Of a stretch of 64,000 bases of DNA, positions 57,409 to 64,000 are shown one piece after another. Under the pieces are notes generated by a model that did not search any database, had not been told where the DNA came from, and saw only the letters and a program-made list of their open reading frames with translations. This DNA is from Pseudoalteromonas rhizosphaerae. GTDB lineage: Bacteria; Pseudomonadota; Gammaproteobacteria; Enterobacterales; Alteromonadaceae. Position numbers and translations under genes: made by a program. Every line of letters starts with the position of its first letter. Within the stretch, counting starts at the first letter, position 1. The stretch is from positions 124,001-188,000 of the forward strand of contig NZ_CABVLM010000008.1 in assembly GCF_902498845.1 (NCBI RefSeq), written 5' to 3'.

Positions 57409-57448
57409 GGTGCAATCACTGCACCTCGATAGTATTGGCTCTTGCCAA
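57409..57448 (-). promoter_or_regulatory. Hairpins in the fba leader
   Basis: Two small stems lie in the pgk-fba spacer: GGTGCA/TGCACC (57409-57425, loop ATCAC) and TTGGC/GCCAA (57435-57448, loop TCTT). Neither has a T run, so they look like leader RNA structure rather than terminators. They match no riboswitch I know. Confidence 0.35.
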
Positions 57449-57515
57449 ATCTACCGTTATACAAAACCAGCTATTAAATAAGGGTGAGAGGTATTTAATA
57501 TCTGATCACACTCAG

Positions 57516-57552
57516 TGTAGTTAGCAGCCTAAACTAACGATTGCTAACTACA
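57516..57552 (-). terminator. Long hairpin just after pgk
   Basis: TGTAGTTAGCA (57516-57526) and TGCTAACTACA (57542-57552) pair perfectly over 11 bases, with weaker ACTCA/TGAGT pairing outside and a 15-base loop. It lies 15 bases after the pgk stop. No U run follows, so it may protect the pgk 3' end after processing or act as a partial terminator that lowers fba expression. Confidence 0.5.
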
Positions 57553-57567
57553 TTGAGTAAACGCTAA

Positions 57568-58743
57568 TTACTTAGCGCGTTGTTCAAGCATAGCAACTGC
57601 TGGTAATTTTTTCCCTTCTAAAAACTCAAGGAAAGCACCACCGCCAGTTGAAATATACGAAATTTTATCGGCAATGCCGTATTTATCAATCGCTGCTAAC
57701 GTATCACCGCCACCAGCTATTGAGAACGCATTTGAATTAGCGATTGCTTGAGCAATAGCACGGGTGCCATTACCAAACTGGTCAAATTCAAATACACCTA
57801 CCGGACCATTCCATACAACAGTACCTGCATTAGCAATAATTTTTGCAAGTTTGCTCGCTGTATCTGGGCCAATATCAAAAATCATATCTGTGTCTGTTAC
57901 TTCGCTAACATCTTTTAATGTTGCAACGGCTGATTCTGAAAACTCATTGCCAACAACCACATCCGTAGGTACTGGTATTTCACCATTATTACTTTTAGCA
58001 GCCGCACTTAGCTTATTTGCTTCATCAATTAGGTCAGCTTCGTATAATGACTTACCAACCGGGTAGCCTGCCGCAGCAATAAAGGTATTTGCAATACCGC
58101 CACCAGTGACTAATTGATCAACAATCGTTGAAAGTGAATCAAGTACTGTTAGTTTAGTTGATACTTTAGAGCCGCCCACAATCGCCACTAATGGACGAGC
58201 TGGGTTATCAAGTGCTTTACCTAATGCCTCTAATTCAGCCGCCAATAGTGGGCCTGCACAAGCAACATCTGCAAATAAACCAACGCCATGGGTAGACGCT
58301 TGAGCACGATGGGCGGTACCAAATGCATCCATTACATACACATCACATAATGCAGCAAGCTTTTTAGATAACGCTTCGTCATCTTTGCTTTCGCCAACAT
58401 TAAAGCGTACGTTTTCAAAAACGACCACTTCATTATCAGCAATTTCAACGCCATTTAAGTAATCTTTTTCAAGACGTACATTTTGTTCAAGTGCTTCATT
58501 AAGGTAATCAACAACTGGCGCTAAAGAAAACGCTTCATCATATTCCCCTTCCGTAGGGCGGCCTAGGTGTGACATAACCATTACTTTAGCGCCTTTTTCA
58601 AGGGCTAATTTAATACTCGGTAATGCAGCACGAATACGTGCATCTGAGGTCACTTTACCTGCTTTTACTGGTACATTTAAATCTTCACGAATTAACACGC
58701 GTTTGCCGTTTAAATCTAAATCCGCCATATTTATGACCGACAT
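57568..58743 (-). CDS. pgk: Phosphoglycerate kinase
   Basis: Pgk interconverts 1,3-bisphosphoglycerate plus ADP with 3-phosphoglycerate plus ATP. The signatures are [13 protein letters not shown] near the start, [10 protein letters not shown], the [12 protein letters not shown] hinge segment, VGGSKVSTK and the C-terminal [12 protein letters not shown]. The length of 391 residues is normal (E. coli 387). AAGGAG lies 7 bases before the ATG. It is 69 bases downstream of epd. Confidence 0.97.
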   Translation of the reverse strand: MSVINMADLDLNGKRVLIREDLNVPVKAGKVTSDARIRAALPSIKLALEKGAKVMVMSHLGRPTEGEYDEAFSLAPVVDYLNEALEQNVRLEKDYLNGVEIADNEVVVFENVRFNVGESKDDEALSKKLAALCDVYVMDAFGTAHRAQASTHGVGLFADVACAGPLLAAELEALGKALDNPARPLVAIVGGSKVSTKLTVLDSLSTIVDQLVTGGGIANTFIAAAGYPVGKSLYEADLIDEANKLSAAAKSNNGEIPVPTDVVVGNEFSESAVATLKDVSEVTDTDMIFDIGPDTASKLAKIIANAGTVVWNGPVGVFEFDQFGNGTRAIAQAIANSNAFSIAGGGDTLAAIDKYGIADKISYISTGGGAFLEFLEGKKLPAVAMLEQRAK

Positions 58744-58812
58744 GGACTTCTCCTTAGTTAACGATACTGACTTGAAATATATAGGTTTTATTTTTAGGTT
58801 TGAACTTTTATA

Positions 58813-59829
58813 TTAATTACTTGCTGCCATCATCACTCGTGCTGTATCGAGCATTCTATTAGCAAACCCCCACTCATTATCACACCACACTAACAACTTT
58901 ATCAGTCGTTTATGACTGACTCGTGTCTGTGTGCCATCTATAATACAAGAATGTGGGTCATGATTAAAATCAACCGAGACCAATGGCTCTTCGGTATAAC
59001 TTAAAATACCTTCTAGGCGATCTCTCGCTGCTGCTTTTAATACCTTATTTACCGCTTTTAAATCAACATCGGCGTTGACAGTCACACTCAAATCCATCGC
59101 AGTAACATTGATAGTAGGTACTCGCACCGAAATAGCTTCAAAGCGGCCATGGAACTTAGGTAAAATACGCTCAATACCGCGAGCTAATTTAGTATCAACG
59201 GGAATAATCGACTGACTCGCAGCGCGGGTACGACGTAAATCATGATGATAAGCATCAATTACTTGCTGATCATTCATCGACGCATGAATAGTCGTAATCG
59301 CCCCTGATTCTATACCAAAGGCATCATCAAGTACTTTAATCACCGGTACTATACAGTTTGTGGTACATGATCCATTAGAGACAATCGTATGCTCAGCGAG
59401 TAGTTCATCATCATTGATACCATAGACAATCGTGGCATCAACATCCGCATCTGCGGGCTGAGAAAATAAGACTTTCTTTGCGCCAGCATCAAGATGTAAT
59501 TGCGCATGTTCACGAGAGTGATACACACCAGTACATTCTAAAACCACATCAACATCAAGTAACTGCCAAGGTAATTCACGCGGGTTTTGTTCTGCAAATA
59601 AAGCAATTGTATCGCCCGCTACCGATAAGGTGTCTTCACCTAAAGTAACTGGAAACGCAAAACGGCCATGAGACGTATCATATTTAAGAAGATGAGCGAT
59701 CCCTTGAGGATCAGCAAGTTCATTAATCGCAACAATTTTGATCTCGTCGCTTAAGCCCGATTCATAAAGAGCGCGAACAATATTTCGACCAATTCGACCA
59801 AAACCATTGATTGCAAGTTTGATTGCCAT
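58813..59829 (-). CDS. epd: D-erythrose-4-phosphate dehydrogenase Epd (GapB)
   Basis: Epd oxidises erythrose-4-phosphate to 4-phosphoerythronate, the first step of the DXP-dependent PLP pathway; pdxA of the same pathway is at 10063. It is a GAPDH paralogue with the NAD-binding [17 protein letters not shown] and the catalytic Cys in [13 protein letters not shown]. Epd rather than GapA is indicated by [19 protein letters not shown] and the length of 338 residues, and by the epd-pgk-fba order known in E. coli. A 77-base tandem repeat lies upstream. Confidence 0.93.
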   Translation of the reverse strand: MAIKLAINGFGRIGRNIVRALYESGLSDEIKIVAINELADPQGIAHLLKYDTSHGRFAFPVTLGEDTLSVAGDTIALFAEQNPRELPWQLLDVDVVLECTGVYHSREHAQLHLDAGAKKVLFSQPADADVDATIVYGINDDELLAEHTIVSNGSCTTNCIVPVIKVLDDAFGIESGAITTIHASMNDQQVIDAYHHDLRRTRAASQSIIPVDTKLARGIERILPKFHGRFEAISVRVPTINVTAMDLSVTVNADVDLKAVNKVLKAAARDRLEGILSYTEEPLVSVDFNHDPHSCIIDGTQTRVSHKRLIKLLVWCDNEWGFANRMLDTARVMMAASN

Positions 59830-59893
59830 GAAGAAGAAAATCCACTCTAGTTGCTTGCAGATAAAGGCAACCTGCCTTTTAGATGCGCGTATT

Positions 59894-60171
59894 GTAATCG
59901 ACCTTTGTCTTGATTATAAGAGGGAGAGTTAAATAAATGTTTTAAGCCCGCTTTTGATGCTGCAATTTTGGTAATCGACCTTTGTCTTGATTATAAGAGG
60001 GAAAGTTAAATAAATGTGTTAACCCTGCTTTTGATGCTGCAATTTTGGTAATCGACTTTTGTCTTGATTATAAGAGGGAAAGTTAAATAAATGTGTTAAG
60101 CCTGCTTTTGATGCTGCAATTTTGGTAATCGACCTTTAATCTGAATATAAAAGGCAAGATTAAATAAATGT
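59894..60171. repeat. 77-bp tandem repeat (3 full copies plus a partial) upstream of epd
   Basis: Units start at 59894, 59971, 60048 and 60125 (GTAATCGAC each time), exactly 77 bases apart. The first three are nearly identical, with scattered substitutions; the fourth is diverged and ends near 60171. Read toward epd on the minus strand, each of the first three units carries TATAAT (at 59913-59918, 59990-59995 and 60067-60072), so the repeat may multiply a promoter or operator. No good -35 hexamer is present. The unit length is not a multiple of three and no ORF is carried. Confidence 0.9.
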
Positions 60172-60398
60172 TTACTCCCTCTCCTTTCTTCCTGATATCT
60201 ACTCATAACATAGAATAAAACAGCGCTTATAGGTTCATTTTCACGAGTGAATTTTAGTCAATTTATGCTATTTAGGTTTATTATTATTGAATTATTTTAT
60301 AATAGCGTTACTTTATTCAAGACAACGAACACTATTCAATCAAAAAACAATTGATGAAACTAAAAGATCATTAATCTAAACATTAGGTTAGAAATAAA
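60172..60398. other. Intergenic region upstream of the LuxR-type regulator
   Basis: About 225 AT-rich bases with no gene. It should contain the regulator promoter. AATAAAATG provides no strong ribosome site. No repeat other than the 77-bp array to its left was seen. Confidence 0.45.
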
Positions 60399-61061
60399 AT
60401 GACAACACACACAAAAATCTTAATTGCAGATGATCACCCGCTGTTTCGACAAGCACTATTACTTATGCTGGAATCAAGCTTTAATAATGCTTGCCTACTT
60501 GAAGCCGAAACAATTCCCGAATTAGAGCACAAATTAGCAAACACCACAGATGTTGATCTGATCTTACTCGATCTTGATATTCCGGGTGCACAGGGTTTTA
60601 ATACGCTGAGTAATATACGTGAGCTGTATCCTGAAATAGGGGTGATTGTAGTATCAGGTTTTGAAGAGCCTGATACTATACGCAAAGCGATGAGCCTGGG
60701 TGCAGCAGGCTTTATACCTAAATCAACTCCCGTCCCTGAGATGATAAAAGCAATAGAAGATGTGCTACAAGGCAAACTATGGACACCCACCGATGATCAC
60801 AATAAAAATACGCCAGAGCAACAGCAAGCAGAAAAGTTAGCAACATTAACGCCCCAACAGCATAAAATATTACACATGTTTGCCGATGGTTTGTTAAATA
60901 AACAAATCGCCTACGAACTTAGCTTGTCTGAATCTACAATCAAAAGCCATGCCAGCACAATATACTTAAAACTTGGGGTAAAAAGTCGAACTCAAGCCGT
61001 GATTTTATTAAACGAGCAGCAACTGGCACAAGCATCTCTTTCACCTTTTCATCGCCATTAA
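60399..61061 (+). CDS. NarL/LuxR-family response regulator
   Basis: The receiver domain (about 5-120) has the phosphoacceptor Asp in LILLDLDIPGAQG (about residue 56) and Lys in GFIPKSTP. A C-terminal LuxR-type helix-turn-helix (about 148-210) has LTPQQHKILHMFADGLLNKQIAYEL and SESTIKSHASTIYLKLGVKSR (each shown in part of the domain). The length is 220 residues. It converges with the hybrid kinase, overlapping by four bases at the stops, which suggests they form a two-component pair. The targets are unknown. Confidence 0.9.
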   Translation: MTTHTKILIADDHPLFRQALLLMLESSFNNACLLEAETIPELEHKLANTTDVDLILLDLDIPGAQGFNTLSNIRELYPEIGVIVVSGFEEPDTIRKAMSLGAAGFIPKSTPVPEMIKAIEDVLQGKLWTPTDDHNKNTPEQQQAEKLATLTPQQHKILHMFADGLLNKQIAYELSLSESTIKSHASTIYLKLGVKSRTQAVILLNEQQLAQASLSPFHRH

Positions 61062-64000
61062 CTATTATAATTTTTTTCTAGCTGTTTAGTTAATAAAGCA
61101 CTCATCAACGCCCGTAATGCGACGGGCTTGATGATTTTCCGCAAATAGCCAATATCGGCTTGCTTTGCCTGTACTTGCACTAACTCATCAGTTGTTGCGG
61201 TGATTAAAATCGCAGGTAATGGATACTGGCTGATTGCTCGAATACGCTTGATTAATTCAATGCCATTACAGCCATCAAGATGCTCCGAGTGAGGCTTTTG
61301 CTCCTGTCGCTCAGAGTAGTCTACTGTTACAATATGCAAAGGGTTAGCGGGGAACATTGGTTCAGCACTAAGTTGATAATCAACTAAGAGAATATCAATT
61401 TCATCTTCATGTGTTTTATAAAGTGCAGACGCCTCAGCTGCGGTTGTCGCGGTAAATACACGACATTTCCAGGCTGTTAAAAGCTCGGTCATACCTGCAA
61501 TAACATCTTTTTCGTTATCAATACATAGCACCCCAACTCCTTGCAAAGTCATATTCTTAGGGGCAAGTGTCGGCTTTGTTTGCTGTACACGGTTTACAAT
61601 CGGTACTTCAACGCTAAACAAGCAGCCATGCTCAGGCTCTGATACCAAGCCAACCTTATGCTCAAGAATATTAGCCAGGCTTTGTGCAATATTTAAACCC
61701 AACCCCAAGCCTTTAGGGCCAATCATTTGCGTCGATAATTGTGTAAATTGTTCAAATACTTCTTGCTGCTTATCTTCGGGGATGCCAGGTCCGTTATCAA
61801 TCACTTGAATACTTAAGTAATTGCCCTTACGACGACAACCCAGCAATACTTTACCGTTATTTGCATAGCGAAATGCATTACTTAAAAAGTTTTGCACAAT
61901 CCGCGTTAGCAAAGTTAGATCTGTGCGGATAAATAATTGACTTGAGTGACAGCGAAAATCAATTTTATAATCTTTACTCAAGGCAGAAAACTCCGAATGC
62001 AACATACTAAATACCCGCTCCAGTGCAATGTCATTGAAAACAGGGGTGATATTGCCACTTTCAATCCGCGCAATTTCATTTAAATCAAGTAATAGGTTAT
62101 TTGCTATCTCTAACGAATTATCAATTTTCTTAATTTGCTCACGCTCTTGTATTGACACTCTAGGGCTCAAACATACCGCAGAAGAAAACAACCGAGCAGC
62201 CGACAATGGTTGCAAAAGATCATGACTACAGGCTCTTAAATATTGACTCTTTTTCAAATGAGCCTGCTCTGCTTTTAACCTTGCATCAGCGAGTTCTCGA
62301 TTGGCTTTTTCAAGCTCTAAGTTTGCTAGTTCTAATTCTGTCGTGCGCGCAAGAACACGACTTTCAAGATCGGTGTTTTCTTCTTTTAAATAATTTTCTG
62401 CTCGGCGAAACTCCGTAATATCTGAGAAAATCATCACAAATCCTCCACCAGGTATTGGGTTCCCTTCAATTAACAGCACCTTACCATTGGCTAACTTTCG
62501 CTCTGATTTATGCTTACTACCGGCTTTTAAGTACTCAAGACGTTTATTAACCTGCCCCTCAATATTATGTATATAGCGATTTTGATTGCTAAGGTTGAAG
62601 CGGATCAACTGGCTAATTGGGCAACCAATATAGATTAAATTTTTAGGGTAATTAAAAATATCTAGATACTGCTTATTCCATGCTACTAAATTCAAATTAG
62701 CATCTATCACAGAGATCCCTTCACTGGTATTTTCAATCGCTCCTTGCAATACTGAACGACTAAATTCAAGTTGTTGAGTAGAGTTATCCTCAACAATTTT
62801 AGCAACTTGATCAAATGCGATATCACGCCCAGCCAAAGCAAAAGAAATCACCAATTTGGCTGATGCCGAGCCCATTACACTCGCTAATGTCTGCTCTGCA
62901 TGCAGTAATAAAGCCTCATTATAGGTTTTATGCTTTTTAATTTTATTTGATTGATTAAATTCAGCAAAGCACTCGGCTGCTTTGTCTTGACCAATAAAGC
63001 GAGCAATTAACAGCTCGAGTTCCTGACGATCTATTTTTGGTTGTTTAGGCAGATGTGAATCTTGTTTATTATCGGTTTCATAGAAATATTTACTCTGCAT
63101 TTCTTCGCGAATATTTTGCCGAGTAAGCTGTGAAACAATAAACAGCACAATAAGGTTAATAGCCAAGCCAAACAAGGTAGCCACCGTTGTAGCAGGCCAA
63201 TTTGTATTGCTTAACGGGTGTGCATAAAACCCAAGCTGTGGTAATAAATTAAACAGTGCCCAAATAGAGAAACCACAAAACATGCCCCAAAAAACGCCCT
63301 TTTGAGTCGCTCTTCGCCAAAAAAAAGCAGCAACCAATGCAGGCCCTATTTGCGCAATCGCGCCAAACGCAACCTCACCAAGTGATGCCAGCGTATCAGG
63401 TGGAGAAACTAATAACATACAATAACTAAGCGCAATAACTACAACGACTAAGATTTTACGGATCAATAATAATCGGGATTGAAAGTGTAAAAAGTCATGG
63501 TGCTTACGAGGCGCTAATTTAAAAATTAACGGAAAAACAATTTCGTTACTGAGCATAGTACTCAATGCAATGGTCGATACAATCACCATTGAACTTGCCG
63601 CAGAAACCGCCCCTAAAAACGCAAATAACGACAGCCACTGTTGGCCGTTGTAGGCGGGCAAAAATAAAACATAAGCATCAGGGTCTAAAGACTGGCCATA
63701 ATTTAATGTGCCAGCAAGGCCTATGGGACCTGCAAAAAAAGCGAATACCAAAATATAAAGAGGTAATAACCAGCGCGCTAAATTACTGGTTTTTTGTTCT
63801 TTAATCTCAACAAACATAACTTGAAATTGCCTTGGTAAACATAAAAAAGCCGACATAACGATGATCAATAAACCCACCATACCTACTAGGTTATAGCTTT
63901 CAAACTGCTGCGATAAGGACACGTAATCTTGTGACTTTTGCCAAATATCAGCGGGGGAATCATAAATAACAAATGATACAAATAAGCCAACAAGTAAAAA
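61058..64000 (-). CDS. Hybrid sensor histidine kinase with solute:sodium symporter-like N-terminus, partial
   Basis: The frame is open to the right edge, so the N-terminus is missing; about 980 residues are visible. The visible N-terminal third (about 280 residues) has at least six transmembrane helices resembling the SSS/SLC5 transporter fold, as in CbrA-type kinases. Then follow a cytoplasmic helical linker, a PAS domain (about 400-515, TSEGISVIDANLNLVAWN), a coiled coil, HisKA with CSHDLLQPLSAARLF, HATPase with DNGPGIPEDKQ and GLGLGLNI, and a C-terminal receiver domain (about 830-975). The receiver has an insertion of about 35 residues between the Asp strand (LLVDYQL) and NGIELIKRIR. GTG 63922 is not a credible start. 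Confidence 0.9.
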   Translation of the reverse strand, partial: FLLVGLFVSFVIYDSPADIWQKSQDYVSLSQQFESYNLVGMVGLLIIVMSAFLCLPRQFQVMFVEIKEQKTSNLARWLLPLYILVFAFFAGPIGLAGTLNYGQSLDPDAYVLFLPAYNGQQWLSLFAFLGAVSAASSMVIVSTIALSTMLSNEIVFPLIFKLAPRKHHDFLHFQSRLLLIRKILVVVVIALSYCMLLVSPPDTLASLGEVAFGAIAQIGPALVAAFFWRRATQKGVFWGMFCGFSIWALFNLLPQLGFYAHPLSNTNWPATTVATLFGLAINLIVLFIVSQLTRQNIREEMQSKYFYETDNKQDSHLPKQPKIDRQELELLIARFIGQDKAAECFAEFNQSNKIKKHKTYNEALLLHAEQTLASVMGSASAKLVISFALAGRDIAFDQVAKIVEDNSTQQLEFSRSVLQGAIENTSEGISVIDANLNLVAWNKQYLDIFNYPKNLIYIGCPISQLIRFNLSNQNRYIHNIEGQVNKRLEYLKAGSKHKSERKLANGKVLLIEGNPIPGGGFVMIFSDITEFRRAENYLKEENTDLESRVLARTTELELANLELEKANRELADARLKAEQAHLKKSQYLRACSHDLLQPLSAARLFSSAVCLSPRVSIQEREQIKKIDNSLEIANNLLLDLNEIARIESGNITPVFNDIALERVFSMLHSEFSALSKDYKIDFRCHSSQLFIRTDLTLLTRIVQNFLSNAFRYANNGKVLLGCRRKGNYLSIQVIDNGPGIPEDKQQEVFEQFTQLSTQMIGPKGLGLGLNIAQSLANILEHKVGLVSEPEHGCLFSVEVPIVNRVQQTKPTLAPKNMTLQGVGVLCIDNEKDVIAGMTELLTAWKCRVFTATTAAEASALYKTHEDEIDILLVDYQLSAEPMFPANPLHIVTVDYSERQEQKPHSEHLDGCNGIELIKRIRAISQYPLPAILITATTDELVQVQAKQADIGYLRKIIKPVALRALMSALLTKQLEKNYNS

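Noticed and set aside
57377..57567. Riboswitch in the fba leader
   Set aside because: The hairpins match no aptamer class I know, and no expression platform (terminator or sequestered ribosome site) is evident.

Overview
The window looks like chromosomal DNA of a marine gammaproteobacterium of the Alteromonadales, most likely Pseudoalteromonas or a close relative. The evidence is low GC, Pseudoalteromonas-like protein sequences, gene orders shared with enteric bacteria (lptD-surA-pdxA-rsmA-apaG-apaH; sfsA-dksA-gluQ-pcnB-folK-panB-panC; glrK-qseG-glrR; epd-pgk-fba), and a proteobacterial dedicated sortase locus. No rRNA, tRNA, CRISPR array, prophage or complete insertion sequence was seen.

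Layout. Bases 1-678 hold the start of a DyP-type peroxidase gene. About 850 bases with only coding debris follow, then a strong candidate for a CsrB-family regulatory RNA (about 1528-2021) with an upstream UvrY/GacA-like palindrome and its own terminator. Bases 2164-13252 are housekeeping: rluA, a DUF3530 protein, djlA, the murU/amgK cell-wall recycling pair, and the lptD to apaH operon. A 195-bp MITE-like element sits between apaG and apaH. A chemoreceptor, gltX, a membrane-anchored glutaredoxin, proB and a DMT exporter come next (13386-20034).

Bases 19926-26363 are the dedicated sortase system: class GN sortase, its VIT/vWA target with an LPQTD tail, the OmpA-like PdsO and, divergently, the PdsR/PdsS two-component pair. 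Small ORFs and a DUF1543 gene follow. The GlrR-QseG-GlrK system (27446-30808) is divergent from four small secreted EF-hand proteins in tandem, with a -24/-12 (sigma-54) promoter candidate in front of the first, so GlrR may control them. Bases 32322-39713 hold an exported amidohydrolase, a YgjV-like membrane protein, a Crp/Fnr regulator, a large lipoprotein with a Gly-Ser tail and a YjbH-type outer-membrane protein.

Bases 39786-48488 return to housekeeping: a phosphoribosyltransferase, pepB, sfsA, dksA, gluQ, pcnB (apparently starting at ATT), folK, panB, panC and a Cys-rich lipoprotein. The periplasmic glucan genes opgG/opgH follow. On the minus strand is phoB-phoR-pstS with Pho boxes, then epd-pgk-fba. 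Two unusual non-coding arrays lie here: eleven GATC sites in 268 bp with a repeated motif between phoB and fba (55945-56212), and a 77-bp tandem repeat upstream of epd (59894-60171). The window ends with a LuxR-type response regulator convergent with a large transporter-like hybrid histidine kinase that runs off the right edge.
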